Source of the DNA: Pseudomonadota bacterium | GTDB taxonomy: Bacteria; Pseudomonadota; Gammaproteobacteria; Burkholderiales; Rhodocyclaceae | NCBI GenBank assembly: GCA_018241665.1 | Contig: JAFEDK010000019.1 | Location: 178,077 to 242,076 of the forward strand | Length of the DNA: 64,000 bases | Direction: 5' to 3' | Shown here: piece after piece, positions 1-9,187 of the stretch | How positions within the stretch are numbered: the first letter of the stretch is position 1 | Layout of the letters: every line of letters begins with the position of its first letter | The notes under the pieces: generated by a model | Database searches by the model: none | Seen by the model: only the letters and a program-made list of their open reading frames with translations | What the model was told of the DNA's origin: nothing | Translations under genes and position numbers: made by a program

Positions 1-436
1 GCCGGTGCTGCTCGATTTCGGCGCCGCCCGCCAGACCCTGATGTCCGACACGCCGATCCTCAAGCCGATGTACACGCCCGGCTTCGCGTCGCCGGAGCAA
101 TTCACCAACCGGGACGCCCTCGGTCCGTGGAGCGACATCTACAGCGTCGGCGCCAGCATGTACGCCTGCCTGGCCGGCACCTCGCCGCAACGCTCCGACG
201 AGCGTCTCAAGCACGACACCGTGGTGCCAGCCACCAAGGCCTGGGCCGGGCAGTATTCACCGCATTTCCTGGCCACCATCGACTGGTGCCTGCAGCTCGA
301 CCCGCTGAAACGTCCGCAGAGCTGTTTCGCCCTGCAGAAGGTGCTCGCCCAGCGCCACCGGGAAGCGCCACCGCAACAGAAATCCTGGCTCGAAGGGCTG
401 GGGACAAGACTAAGAACAATGATAGGCCGCTCATGA
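1..436 (+). CDS. Ser/Thr protein kinase, C-terminal part (gene begins before the window)
   Basis: The reading frame is open from the window edge. It begins just before the DFG motif (VLLDFGAARQ) of a eukaryotic-type protein kinase and continues through a PEQF segment (GFASPEQF) and the C-lobe signature WSDIYSVGASMYACL. The DFG aspartate would bind Mg-ATP. Only the activation segment and C-lobe are present, so the P-loop, catalytic loop and true start lie upstream. The stop overlaps the start of the PP2C phosphatase (ATGA), implying translational coupling. Kinase and phosphatase probably form a reversible phosphorylation pair; the substrate is unknown. No transmembrane or sensor segment is visible in this fragment. 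Confidence 0.9.
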   Translation, partial: PVLLDFGAARQTLMSDTPILKPMYTPGFASPEQFTNRDALGPWSDIYSVGASMYACLAGTSPQRSDERLKHDTVVPATKAWAGQYSPHFLATIDWCLQLDPLKRPQSCFALQKVLAQRHREAPPQQKSWLEGLGTRLRTMIGRS

Positions 437-1341
437 GATTCACGATTTTCCAGGAGAGCCGGGTCGGCAAGCGCCGCACCAACCAGGACCGGGTCGCCTA
501 CTCCTATACCCGCGACGCGCTGCTGATGCTGCTCGCCGACGGCATGGGCGGCCATCTTTACGGCGAAGTGGCGGCGCAAATCTCCGTCCAGTTCATCGCC
601 CAGTCCTTCCAGCAGGAAGCCAAGCCCAAGGTCACCGACCCGGTGCTGTTCCTGTCGCGGGTACTCAGCAATGCCCACCACGCGATCCTCGACTACGCCT
701 TCGACAAGCACTTGTCGGACATCCCGCGTACGACCATCGTGGCCTGCCTGATCCAGGACGGCATCGCCCACTGGGCCCATGCCGGTGATTCCCGCCTGTA
801 CCTGATCCGCAAGGGCCGCCTGCTCACTCAGACCCGCGACCATTCCCGCGTCCAGCTGATGCTCGACCAGGGCCTCCTCGACGCCGAGAGCGCCGCCGTG
901 CATCCGGGCCGCAACCGCATCTTCTCCTGCCTGGGCGGCAGCCATCCTCCGCAGATCGAGTTCTCCCGCGGCTTCCCCCTTGGCAACGGGGACGTGGTCG
1001 CGATGTGCTCCGACGGCGTATGGGGCCCCCTCGACGCCGATACGCTGGTCAAGGGACTCGCCGACGGCAAGGTCATGGAAAGCGTACCGCGCGTCATGAA
1101 CGTGGCCGAGGAGCTCGGCGGCGCCCAGTGCGACAACATGTCCCTGATCGCCATGACCTGGCACGACGACCACCAGGGCGACATTCCCGACACGGTATCC
1201 ACTCGCACCATGCCCTTCGACGCCGTCACCACCCAGATGGAGGGCTTCGGACGCGGCAAGCGCGACCAGGAAGACCTCAGCGAAGACGAAATCGAACGCG
1301 CCATCCGCGAAATCAACGCAGCCATTCACAAGTTCAAATGA
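433..1341 (+). CDS. PP2C-family protein serine/threonine phosphatase
   Basis: This 302-residue protein has the PPM/PP2C metal-binding motifs in order: N-terminal [16 protein letters not shown] (about residue 35), [17 protein letters not shown] and a C-terminal CDN. These acidic residues bind the two Mn/Mg ions that activate water for phosphoester hydrolysis. The protein should be soluble, and it ends in a charged tail outside the catalytic fold. ATG 433 was chosen because it overlaps the kinase stop and the sequence begins directly with PP2C strand 1 ([15 protein letters not shown]); an upstream in-frame extension has no family similarity. It most likely reverses phosphorylation by the upstream kinase. 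Its own stop overlaps the rph start. Confidence 0.93.
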   Translation: MRFTIFQESRVGKRRTNQDRVAYSYTRDALLMLLADGMGGHLYGEVAAQISVQFIAQSFQQEAKPKVTDPVLFLSRVLSNAHHAILDYAFDKHLSDIPRTTIVACLIQDGIAHWAHAGDSRLYLIRKGRLLTQTRDHSRVQLMLDQGLLDAESAAVHPGRNRIFSCLGGSHPPQIEFSRGFPLGNGDVVAMCSDGVWGPLDADTLVKGLADGKVMESVPRVMNVAEELGGAQCDNMSLIAMTWHDDHQGDIPDTVSTRTMPFDAVTTQMEGFGRGKRDQEDLSEDEIERAIREINAAIHKFK

Positions 1342-2084
1342 CCACCACCTCCGACACCTTCGCCCGCCCCAGCGGCCGGGCTCCCGCAGCCCTTCGTCCG
1401 ATCCGCATCACCCGTGGCTTTACCCGCCATGCCGAAGGCTCGGTGCTGATCGAGTTCGGCGACACCCGCGTGCTGTGCACCGCCAGCGTCGAGGAGAGCG
1501 TGCCGCCCTTCCTGCGCGGCAAGGGCCAGGGCTGGCTGACCGCCGAGTACGGCATGCTTCCCCGCTCCACCCACACGCGCAGCCCGCGGGAAGCCGCCAA
1601 GGGCAAGCAGACCGGCCGCACCCAGGAAATCCAGCGCCTGATCGGCCGCAGCCTGCGTGCGGTGGTGGACATGGAAGCCCTCGGCGAACGCCAGATCACC
1701 ATCGACTGCGACGTGCTGCAGGCCGACGGCGGCACCCGCACGGCGTCCATCACCGGCGCCTGCATCGCCGTCCATGACGCCCTCGAAGGCCTGGTCAAGG
1801 CCGGCAAGCTGCCCGCCAACCCGATGCGCGACTTCGTCGCCGCCATCTCCGTCGGCATCTACAAGGGCGTGCCGGTGCTCGACCTGGATTACCCGGAAGA
1901 CTCCGGCTGCGACACCGACATGAACGTGGTGATGACCGGCAGCGGCGGCTTCGTCGAGGTGCAGGGCACCGCCGAAGGCACGCCCTTCTCCCGCGCCGAA
2001 CTGGACAGCCTGCTGGAACTCGCCGCCGCCGGCGTGGCCCAACTGGTCGTCGAACAGAAGAAGGCGCTCGGTCTCGGCGCCTGA
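1338..2084 (+). CDS. rph: Ribonuclease PH
   Basis: RNase PH is a phosphorolytic 3'-to-5' exoribonuclease that trims tRNA 3' extensions. The 248-residue length matches the hexameric bacterial enzyme. Recognisable signatures are [18 protein letters not shown] at the N terminus, the central [14 protein letters not shown], and [19 protein letters not shown] toward the C terminus. The ATG at 1338 overlaps the preceding phosphatase stop by four bases (ATGA), so it is coupled to the kinase/phosphatase genes. The first 15 residues are a low-complexity extension before the conserved core. The gene is followed closely by rdgB, a common arrangement in Betaproteobacteria. Confidence 0.96.
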   Translation: MTTTSDTFARPSGRAPAALRPIRITRGFTRHAEGSVLIEFGDTRVLCTASVEESVPPFLRGKGQGWLTAEYGMLPRSTHTRSPREAAKGKQTGRTQEIQRLIGRSLRAVVDMEALGERQITIDCDVLQADGGTRTASITGACIAVHDALEGLVKAGKLPANPMRDFVAAISVGIYKGVPVLDLDYPEDSGCDTDMNVVMTGSGGFVEVQGTAEGTPFSRAELDSLLELAAAGVAQLVVEQKKALGLGA

Positions 2085-2106
2085 AGCCCACGGAGGATCT
2101 GGCGCC

Positions 2107-2700
2107 ATGAAACAACTCGTCCTGGCCAGCGGCAACGCCGGCAAACTGAAGGAACTCTCGGCCCTGCTCGCCCCGCTCGGCATCGAAGTGCTGCCCCAGT
2201 CGGCCTTCAATGTCAGCGAGGCAGAGGAACCGCATCCGAGCTTCGTCGAGAACGCCCTCGCCAAGGCCCGCCACGCTTCGCGCGCCACCGGCCTGCCGGC
2301 CCTCGCCGACGACTCCGGCCTGTGCGTGGACGTGCTGGGCGGTGCCCCCGGCGTTCTGTCGGCGCGCTTTGCCGGCGAACCCAAGTCCGACGAGCGCAAC
2401 AACGCGCTGCTGCTCGAGCGCCTGACCGGCCAGGCCGACCGCCGGGCGCGCTTCTACTGCGCGCTGGCGCTCGTCCGCCACGCCGACGACCCGCAGCCCC
2501 TGATCGCCTGCGGCGAATGGCATGGCGAGATCCTGCCCGCGCCACGCGGCAAGGGCGGCTTCGGCTACGACCCGCTGTTCCTCGTCACCGACCTGGAGCA
2601 GACCGCCGCCGAGATCCCCCACGAACTCAAGAACGTCCTGTCCCACCGGGGCTCCGCCTTCCGCCAGTTGCTCGACAAGCTGCGCGCCGAACAGAGCTGA
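2107..2700 (+). CDS. rdgB: XTP/dITP diphosphatase (HAM1/RdgB)
   Basis: This house-cleaning enzyme hydrolyses dITP, XTP and ITP to monophosphates, keeping deaminated purines out of DNA and RNA. The 197-residue protein has the family landmarks: SGNAGKLKEL at the N terminus (substrate loop), ADDSGLCVD (catalytic acid), GKGGFGYDPLF (base recognition) and a final LSHRGSAFRQL. A purine-rich segment (GGAGGATCTGGCGCC) precedes the ATG. It lies 22 bases after rph and 25 before hemW, so all three probably share a transcript. Confidence 0.96.
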   Translation: MKQLVLASGNAGKLKELSALLAPLGIEVLPQSAFNVSEAEEPHPSFVENALAKARHASRATGLPALADDSGLCVDVLGGAPGVLSARFAGEPKSDERNNALLLERLTGQADRRARFYCALALVRHADDPQPLIACGEWHGEILPAPRGKGGFGYDPLFLVTDLEQTAAEIPHELKNVLSHRGSAFRQLLDKLRAEQS

Positions 2701-2725
2701 CCCCCCGCTTCACGCACTACGCTCC

Positions 2726-3949
2726 ATGCCCGAAAACCGGATCATCCCGATCACTCCCAAGGCCGCCGCGCCGAAATCCGCCGACGGCCGCTGGGAATCC
2801 CGCCTCACCGCCTCGCCGCCCCTGTCCCTGTACGTGCACTTCCCGTGGTGCGTGCGCAAGTGCCCCTACTGCGACTTCAACTCCCACGCGGTCAAGGACG
2901 AAGGCATTCCCGAGCAGGCCTACATCGCGGCCCTGGTAGCCGACCTGGAGAGCGCGCTGCCGCAAATCTGGGGCCGCCGCGTGCACACCATCTTCATCGG
3001 CGGCGGCACACCCAGCCTGATCACCCCCGACGGGCTGGATGAACTGCTCACCGCGATCCGCATGCGCGTGCAACTCGACCCGCAGGCCGAGATCACGCTG
3101 GAAGCCAACCCGGGCACCGTCGATTCCGGCCGTTTCCGGGCCTTCCGCCAGGCCGGCGTCAATCGCCTGTCGGTCGGCATCCAGAGCTTCGACGAGCGGC
3201 ACCTGCAAGCCCTCGGGCGCATCCACGGCCGCACCGACGCCATCGCCGCGGCCGAAGCGGCGCTGACCCACTTCGAGGCGGTCAACCTCGACCTGATGTA
3301 CGCGCTGCCCGGCCAGAGCCTCGCCGAGGCGGAGGCCGACCTCGCCACCGCGCTGGCCCTCGGCCCCCAGCATCTGTCCTGCTACCACCTGACGCTGGAA
3401 CCCAACACCGCTTTCGCCGCCAACCCGCCGGAAGTGCCCGATCCCGACCAGTCTGCCGACATGCAGGATCACATCGAAGCGCGCCTGGCCGAAGCCGGCT
3501 ACGGCCACTACGAGACCTCGGCCTTCGCCAAGCCCCACCGTGAGTGCCGCCACAACCTCAACTACTGGACCTTCGGCGACTACCTGGGCATTGGCGCCGG
3601 CGCCCACGGCAAGCTGTCCTCCCACGAAGGCATCGTGCGCGAAACCCGCCCCAAGCATCCGGCCGCCTACCTGGCGGCCCGCGACAGCGGCGCCTTCGTG
3701 CAGGAACGCCGCAGCATCGGCACCGACGAACTGCCCTTCGAATTCATGATGAACGCGCTGCGCCTCAACAAGGGCGTACCGCTGCGGCTGTTCTCCGAGC
3801 GCACCGGCCTGCCCTTCGAGGCCGCCGAGGAAGGCCTGCTGAAGGCCCGCCAGCGAGGCCTGATCGAGATCGACGACGAAACCCTGCGCCCGTCCGCCAA
3901 GGGCCGCCACTTCCTCAACGAACTGCTGATGCTGTTCCTCGCTGCCTGA
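2726..3949 (+). CDS. hemW: Radical SAM heme chaperone HemW
   Basis: HemW (formerly called a second oxygen-independent coproporphyrinogen oxidase) binds heme and delivers it to acceptor proteins. The 407-residue protein carries the radical SAM cluster motif CVRKCPYC near residue 45, preceded by SLYVHFPW, then GGGTPSLI and SVGIQSFDERHLQALGR. A C-terminal HemN-type winged domain follows. ATG 2726 gives the expected short N terminus, and upstream in-frame codons lie inside rdgB. The family has CX3CX2C without the extra cysteine of true HemN, as here. Confidence 0.94.
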   Translation: MPENRIIPITPKAAAPKSADGRWESRLTASPPLSLYVHFPWCVRKCPYCDFNSHAVKDEGIPEQAYIAALVADLESALPQIWGRRVHTIFIGGGTPSLITPDGLDELLTAIRMRVQLDPQAEITLEANPGTVDSGRFRAFRQAGVNRLSVGIQSFDERHLQALGRIHGRTDAIAAAEAALTHFEAVNLDLMYALPGQSLAEAEADLATALALGPQHLSCYHLTLEPNTAFAANPPEVPDPDQSADMQDHIEARLAEAGYGHYETSAFAKPHRECRHNLNYWTFGDYLGIGAGAHGKLSSHEGIVRETRPKHPAAYLAARDSGAFVQERRSIGTDELPFEFMMNALRLNKGVPLRLFSERTGLPFEAAEEGLLKARQRGLIEIDDETLRPSAKGRHFLNELLMLFLAA

Positions 3950-3956
3950 ACCGCTC

Positions 3957-5255
3957 GTGCCTGCCAAGCCCGGCCCCAAGCCCCTCACTCCGACCGCCGT
4001 CGACCTGCCGACCCCCGAGGCCCTCGGCCAGGTGTTCACGCCCGAGAAGGTCGTGCGCGCGATGCTGCGCCTGCGCCAGAACGCCGGCCGCGTGCTCGAG
4101 CCCTCCTGCGGCGACGGCGCCTTCCTGCACCACCTGCACAACGCGGTGGGCATCGAGTTCGACCCCCGCCAGTGCCCGCCCAATGCGCGCAACGAGGACT
4201 TCTTCGCCTATCCGGAGGATGAGAAGTTCGAGACCGTAATCGGCAACCCGCCCTACGTGCGCTACCAGGACATCGGCCGCAATACGCGCGCGCTGCTGCG
4301 CCAGGACGGCCTCGACGGACGCAGCAACCTCTACCTGTTCTTCATCGAGAAGTGCCTGCGCCACCTGCAGCCGGGCGGCGAGCTGATCTTCATCACACCG
4401 CGTGACTTCCTCAAGGCCACCAGCGCCCGCCCCCTCAACCGCTGGCTGTTCGAGCACGGCACCATCACCCACGCCATCGACCTGGGCGACGCGCGCGTGT
4501 TTTCCGGCGCGGTGCCCAACTGCCTGATCTGGCGCTACGAACTCGGCAACCTGTCGCGCCGCACCGCCTGGGCGCAGATCGGCCAGGGCGACGACCTCGC
4601 CCGCAGCCTCGAACAGCCGCCCTGGCAGGCCCGCCACTTCTTCGAATGCGCCGGCCACCTGCTGTTCTCCCGTGGCGAATACCCCCTCAGCCTGGCCAAC
4701 GTGGCCAGCGTCAAGGTCGGCGCAGTCTCCGGGGCCGATGACATCTATGCCAGCGACACGGCCGGCACCCGGGACTTCGTCAGCTCCCGCACCGCCCGCA
4801 GCGGCGAGACCCGCCGCATGATCTGGTGCGAGCCTGGTGCCGAGCCGCCCGGCGTGCTGCTGCCGCACCGGGAACGCCTGCTCGCCCGGCGCATCCGCCC
4901 CTTCGACGAAAACAACTGGTGGCAGTGGGGGCGCGGCTATCCACAGACCGACGCGCCACGGATCTACGTCAACACCAAGACACGCCAGCCGAACCCGTTC
5001 TTCCTGCACCCCTGCAACAACTTCGACGGGGCGATCCTCGGCATCTTCCCGCTCTGCCGCGACGCCGACCTGGCCGCCTTCCGCGACGCTCTCAACGGGG
5101 TGGACTGGGCCGACCTGGGCTTCGTCTGCGACGGGCGCTACCTGTTCTCCCAGCGCAGCCTGGAAAACGCACCGCTGCCCGACAGCTTCCGGGCCTTCCT
5201 GCCGCCGGCCGCCGAGTCCATCCCACCCGCCGGACAGCCGGAGTCGATGGTGTAA
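3957..5255 (+). CDS. Orphan TaqI/Eco57I-like N6-adenine DNA methyltransferase
   Basis: The 432-residue protein opens with an FTPEKVVRAML segment typical of gamma-type N6-adenine methyltransferases. Next come SAM-binding motif I (VLEPSCGDGAFL, about residue 47) and catalytic motif IV NPPYVRYQD (about residue 95), which binds the flipped adenine. The C-terminal half resembles a TaqI-type target recognition domain (NNWWQWGRGYP, IYVNTKTRQPNPFF, FVCDGRYLFSQ). The start is a GTG seven bases after the hemW stop. No restriction endonuclase gene adjoins it, so it is probably a solitary methyltransferase. The recognition sequence cannot be read from the protein. Methylation of another nucleic acid is less likely. 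Confidence 0.8.
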   Translation: MPAKPGPKPLTPTAVDLPTPEALGQVFTPEKVVRAMLRLRQNAGRVLEPSCGDGAFLHHLHNAVGIEFDPRQCPPNARNEDFFAYPEDEKFETVIGNPPYVRYQDIGRNTRALLRQDGLDGRSNLYLFFIEKCLRHLQPGGELIFITPRDFLKATSARPLNRWLFEHGTITHAIDLGDARVFSGAVPNCLIWRYELGNLSRRTAWAQIGQGDDLARSLEQPPWQARHFFECAGHLLFSRGEYPLSLANVASVKVGAVSGADDIYASDTAGTRDFVSSRTARSGETRRMIWCEPGAEPPGVLLPHRERLLARRIRPFDENNWWQWGRGYPQTDAPRIYVNTKTRQPNPFFLHPCNNFDGAILGIFPLCRDADLAAFRDALNGVDWADLGFVCDGRYLFSQRSLENAPLPDSFRAFLPPAAESIPPAGQPESMV

Positions 5256-5352
5256 CATCAGGCGAACAAATACGGGCCACGCAGGTCGACGACGCACGCG
5301 CATCCGTCGGACACCCGACGCATCGCCCCCAGAGAACAGTCCGCGAGGCCCC

Positions 5353-6651
5353 ATGGTTCCCCATCTCACCACCGCCCTCACCGGCCCGCTGCTGGAGCTG
5401 GAGCGCCACTTCCTCGACAAGGCCTGCGCCATCGAGCACTGGATGCGTACCCAATGCCAGGAACACCTGCCGCCCTTCTATGCTTCGACCGACCTGCGCA
5501 ACGCCGGCTTCAAGCTGGCGCCGGTAGACCTCAACCTATTTCCCGGCGGCTTCAACAACCTCCACGACGCCTTTTTGCCGCTGTGCGTGCAGGCCGCCCA
5601 GGCCGCCATCGAGCGCATCTGCGTCGACGCCCGGTCGATCCTGCTGATCCCCGAGAACCACACCCGCAACCAGTTCTACCTGCAGAACGTCGCCAAGCTG
5701 GTATCCATCCTGCGCCTCACCGGCCTGGAAGTGCGCCTCGGCAGCCTGCTGCCGGAGATCGGCGCCGCAACCGTGGTCGAGTTGTCCAATGGCGCCAGCC
5801 TCACGCTGGAACCGCTGGAGCGCCACGGCCGTCGCCTCGGCCTGAAGGACTTCGACCCCTGCGCGGTGCTGCTCAACAACGATCTTTCGGCCGGCATCCC
5901 GGCCCAACTCGCTAACCTCCACGAGCAGTGGGTGATCCCGCCGCTGCATGCCGGCTGGCACACCCGCCGCAAGTCCCGGCACGCCGCCGCCTACGACCAC
6001 GTGACGCAGGAATTCGGCACCGCCATCGGCATCGACCCGTGGCGCCTCAACCCGGCCTGGGACAGCTGCAGCGGACTGGATTTCCATGCCCGCAGCGGTG
6101 AGCAGGAACTCGCCGACAAGGTTGCTGCGATGCTCGACGGCATCCGTGCGAAGTACAAGGACTACGAGATTGGCGAGGAGCCCTTCGTCGTCGTCAAGGC
6201 CGACGCCGGCACCTACGGCATGGGCATCATGACGGTCCGCGACGCCTCCGAACTGATCGGCCTCAACCGCAAGCAGCGCAACAAGATGAGCGTCGTCAAG
6301 GAGGGCCTGGCGGTCCACGACGTGATCATCCAGGAGGGCGTTCCGACCGTCGAAACCGTCCACCGCGCCACCGCCGAGCCGGTGGTGTACATGATGGATC
6401 ACTACGTGGTGGGCGGCTTCTACCGGGTGCATGGCCAGCGCGGCCGCGACGAGAACCTCAACGCCCCCGGCATGCAGTTCGAACACCTCGCCTTCGAGGC
6501 CCCCTGCAGCCTGCCCGACTGTAGCCTGGGGCCGGATGCCCCGCCGAACCGCTTCTACGCTTACGGCGTGGTGGCCCGCCTGGCCCTGCTCGCCGCCGCC
6601 CTCGAGATCGAAGCCACCGAACCCGCCATCTTGGCCGCAGAAGCGGCCTGA
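5353..6651 (+). CDS. gshA: Glutamate-cysteine ligase (proteobacterial GshA of the Acidithiobacillus/betaproteobacterial type)
   Basis: This enzyme catalyses the first step of glutathione synthesis, ATP-dependent joining of L-glutamate and L-cysteine. The 432-residue protein is the short type distinct from E. coli GshA, recognised by VDLNLFPGGFNN near residue 60, LIPENHTRNQFY and the ATP-grasp-like VVKADAGTYGMGIMTV. The gene directly upstream of gshB fits the role. ATG 5353 is the first codon consistent with family length; the 97-base gap before it would hold the promoter. The 38-base gap to gshB suggests an operon. Confidence 0.92.
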   Translation: MVPHLTTALTGPLLELERHFLDKACAIEHWMRTQCQEHLPPFYASTDLRNAGFKLAPVDLNLFPGGFNNLHDAFLPLCVQAAQAAIERICVDARSILLIPENHTRNQFYLQNVAKLVSILRLTGLEVRLGSLLPEIGAATVVELSNGASLTLEPLERHGRRLGLKDFDPCAVLLNNDLSAGIPAQLANLHEQWVIPPLHAGWHTRRKSRHAAAYDHVTQEFGTAIGIDPWRLNPAWDSCSGLDFHARSGEQELADKVAAMLDGIRAKYKDYEIGEEPFVVVKADAGTYGMGIMTVRDASELIGLNRKQRNKMSVVKEGLAVHDVIIQEGVPTVETVHRATAEPVVYMMDHYVVGGFYRVHGQRGRDENLNAPGMQFEHLAFEAPCSLPDCSLGPDAPPNRFYAYGVVARLALLAAALEIEATEPAILAAEAA

Positions 6652-6689
6652 GCCTCCCGACAAGAACACACACCAATACCGACACGACC

Positions 6690-7631
6690 ATGAAATTCGC
6701 CTTCATCCTCGACCCCCTCGACAAACTCAAGGCCTACAAGGACTCCAGCATCGCGATGATGCGCGCCGCCGCCCGCCGCGGCCATCAGGTCTACGCCATC
6801 CAGCGCGAACACCTGGTGTGGGAGGCCGGCACCGTCAGCGCCCGCGCACTGGCCCTGACGCTCACCGACGACGACGAAGCCTGGTACGTGGCGGGCACCG
6901 AGGAAAGCCTGCCGCTCACCGCCTACGACGCGGTACTGATGCGTCAGGACCCGCCCTTCGACTTCGAATACGTCACCGCCACCTGGCTGCTCGAGAGCGC
7001 CGCCAGGGCCGGCGCACGGATCTTCAACAACCCGGAATCGATCCGCGACCACTCCGAGAAGCTGGCGATCCTCGAATTCCCCCAGTTCATCCCGCCGACC
7101 CGCGTGGCCCGCGCCGCGGCCGACGTCAATGCCTTCATCGACGCCCACGGTGACACCATCCTCAAGCCCCTCGACGGCATGGGCGGCAGCCAGATCTTCC
7201 GCGTGCGTGCCGACGACCCCAACCGCAACGTGATCATCGAGACGCTCACCCAGGAAGAGCGCCGCACGATCATGGCCCAGGCTTACCTGCCGGCCATCTC
7301 CGGTGGTGACAAGCGGGTGCTGATCATCGGCGGCAAGGTCATCCCGTATTCCCTCGCCCGCATCCCCAAGGCCGGCGAGACCCGAGGCAACCTGGCCGCC
7401 GGCGGGCGCGGCGTAGCCATGCCTCTGACCGACGGCGAGCGCGCCATCGCCGAATACCTGGCGCCCATCCTGTGGGCGCGCGGGCTGCTCATCGTCGGCC
7501 TCGACGTGATCGGCGACCGCCTCACCGAGATCAACGTCACCAGCCCCACCTGCATGGTCGAGATCACCGCCCAGATGGGCTTCGACGTGCCCGGCGCGGT
7601 CATCGACGCGCTGGAGGCCGCATGCGCGTGA
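6690..7631 (+). CDS. gshB: Glutathione synthase
   Basis: GshB adds glycine to gamma-glutamylcysteine using ATP. The 313-residue length matches the E. coli enzyme. Visible landmarks are MKFAFILDPLDKLKAYKDSS at the start, LMRQDPPFDFEY, the ATP-grasp segment KPLDGMGGSQIF, AQAYLPAISGGDKRVL and the closing INVTSPTCMVEI, which contributes Mg-binding residues. The gene follows gshA, so both steps of glutathione synthesis are co-transcribed. Its last ten bases overlap the apbE start. Confidence 0.97.
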   Translation: MKFAFILDPLDKLKAYKDSSIAMMRAAARRGHQVYAIQREHLVWEAGTVSARALALTLTDDDEAWYVAGTEESLPLTAYDAVLMRQDPPFDFEYVTATWLLESAARAGARIFNNPESIRDHSEKLAILEFPQFIPPTRVARAAADVNAFIDAHGDTILKPLDGMGGSQIFRVRADDPNRNVIIETLTQEERRTIMAQAYLPAISGGDKRVLIIGGKVIPYSLARIPKAGETRGNLAAGGRGVAMPLTDGERAIAEYLAPILWARGLLIVGLDVIGDRLTEINVTSPTCMVEITAQMGFDVPGAVIDALEAACA

Positions 7632-8674
7632 AACGGCGTATCGCCGGCTGGATAGCGGTCCTCGCCTGCACCGCGGGCCTGCTGGCCGGCTGCAGCCGGG
7701 AGCGCATCCACCAGCAGGAGTCCTACGTCTTCGGCACCCGCGTCGAGGTTCTGACCTGGGATGCGTCCGAAGAACATTCCCGCGCCGCGGTGAGCGAGGT
7801 GCTACGCGAGTTCGACCGCCTGCACCGGGCCTACCACGCCTGGGAACCGTCCGAACTCACCGCTCTCAACAGCGCCATCGCCGCAGGCCAGCAGAACATC
7901 CCGGTATCGCCCGAGCTGGCCACCATGCTCAGCGATGCCAAGGCCATCGCCGCCAAGGGCGATGAGCTGTTCGACCCGGCCCTCGGCGACCTGATCGCCC
8001 TGTGGGGCTTCCACACCGACACCTTCGTACCAACCCATCCCGATCCAGCCAAACTGGCCGCCATCACCAAGGCCCACCCGCAGATGGCGGACCTGACCAT
8101 CGTCGACAACAAGGTCAGCAGCCGCAACCGGGCGGTCCAGCTCGACCTGGGCGGCTACGGCAAGGGCTACGCGCTCGACCGGGCGGCGGCGATCCTGCGC
8201 GCCCACGGCGTCAATAACGCCCTCATCAACATCGGCGGCAACGTGCTGGCCCTCGGCAGCAAGGGCGATCAACCCTGGCGGGTCGGCATCCAGCACCCCC
8301 GCGAACCGCGTCCGCTGGCCTCCCTGCCACTGCGCGACGGCGAGGCGATCGGCACCTCCGGCGACTACCAGCGCTTCTTCGAACTGGACGGCGTGCGCTA
8401 CTGCCACCTGCTCGATCCGCGCACTGGCATGCCGGCCCGCGGCACCCAGGCGGTTACCGTGCTGATCACGCCCCGTGCCAATGCCGGCACCCTGTCCGAT
8501 GCGGCCAGCAAGCCGGTCTACCTGGGTGGCGAGCGCTGGCGCGAATACGCCAAGCGCTTCGGCATCGACCACGCGCTGCGGGTGGACGCCGACGGTAGGG
8601 TGGAAGTCACCCGCGCCCTCAACGACCGCCTGCAGTACGGCGACAAGATCAAGGCCGCGAAGATCGTCGACTGA
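7622..8674 (+). CDS. apbE: FAD:protein FMN transferase (ApbE), lipoprotein
   Basis: ApbE attaches FMN covalently to Thr/Ser of membrane flavoproteins such as Nqr/Rnf subunits. The 350-residue protein starts with a lipoprotein signal: charged MRVKRRIAG, a hydrophobic core and lipobox LLAGC (about residue 25), so it should be anchored on the periplasmic face. Family motifs follow: VFGTRVEV, DLGGYGKGYALDRA, NIGGNVLALG and HLLDPRTGMPA. The C terminus has the usual TLSDAASKPVYLGG. ATG 7622 overlaps the gshB stop by ten bases, suggesting coupling. Its target flavoprotein is not in this window. Confidence 0.94.
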   Translation: MRVKRRIAGWIAVLACTAGLLAGCSRERIHQQESYVFGTRVEVLTWDASEEHSRAAVSEVLREFDRLHRAYHAWEPSELTALNSAIAAGQQNIPVSPELATMLSDAKAIAAKGDELFDPALGDLIALWGFHTDTFVPTHPDPAKLAAITKAHPQMADLTIVDNKVSSRNRAVQLDLGGYGKGYALDRAAAILRAHGVNNALINIGGNVLALGSKGDQPWRVGIQHPREPRPLASLPLRDGEAIGTSGDYQRFFELDGVRYCHLLDPRTGMPARGTQAVTVLITPRANAGTLSDAASKPVYLGGERWREYAKRFGIDHALRVDADGRVEVTRALNDRLQYGDKIKAAKIVD

Positions 8675-8719
8675 GACACAACTTCTTTGATCTGACGCAG
8701 CATCCGGCCGGATTGCGGC

Positions 8720-8747
8720 TTGCCCCTCGGGTCCCTTCGGATAGAAT
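8720..8747 (+). promoter_or_regulatory. Putative sigma-70 promoter for the PTS genes
   Basis: TTGCCC (8720-8725) and TAGAAT (8742-8747) are separated by 16 bases and lie directly before the EIIA start at 8755. If transcription begins about seven bases after the -10 box, the leader would be almost absent. The match is moderate and untested. Confidence 0.35.
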
Positions 8748-8754
8748 GGCCTGA

Positions 8755-9138
8755 ATGATCGGAATCCTCCTCATAACCCATGGCAGCCTGGGTGAAGCGC
8801 TCATCCAGTGCACCTGTCATGTATTGAACCGCCGCCCGCCCCAGCTGCTGCAACTCGGCGTATCCGGACAGGACGATCCTCTCGACGCCCTGCCCCTCGC
8901 CCGCCGCCTGCTGAACATGGTCGATAGCGGCGATGGGGCGTTGATCCTGACCGACATTCTCGGCGCCACCCCCGCCAATACCGCCGCCAAGCTCCTCGAG
9001 CCCGGCCGCATCGAGGGCGTGGCCGGCGTCAACCTGCCCATGTTGCTGCGGACCATCACCTACCGGGAACGCAACATGGAAGTGCTGGTCAAGAAAGCCG
9101 TGGCCGGCGCCTGCGAGGGCGTCGTGCATATGAAGTAA
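8755..9138 (+). CDS. PTS system mannose/fructose-type EIIA component
   Basis: The 127-residue single-domain EIIA of the mannose family carries the phosphorylatable histidine in LITHGSLGEAL near residue 10. DILGATPANTAAKL is the second conserved block. It would accept phosphate from HPr encoded 50 bases downstream. No EIIB or membrane EIIC gene is present nearby, so this looks like a regulatory rather than sugar-importing PTS, as is usual in Betaproteobacteria. The output could be control of a kinase or metabolic enzyme; nothing in the window identifies it. Confidence 0.93.
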   Translation: MIGILLITHGSLGEALIQCTCHVLNRRPPQLLQLGVSGQDDPLDALPLARRLLNMVDSGDGALILTDILGATPANTAAKLLEPGRIEGVAGVNLPMLLRTITYRERNMEVLVKKAVAGACEGVVHMK

Positions 9139-9187
9139 AAGGCCCCCACAACAAGAGCCCAAAACCACATCGAGGAAGAAGAAAGAC

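Noticed and set aside
1-1341. Kinase/phosphatase as part of a type VI secretion cluster
   Set aside because: No secretion genes are present; the neighbours are rph and rdgB.
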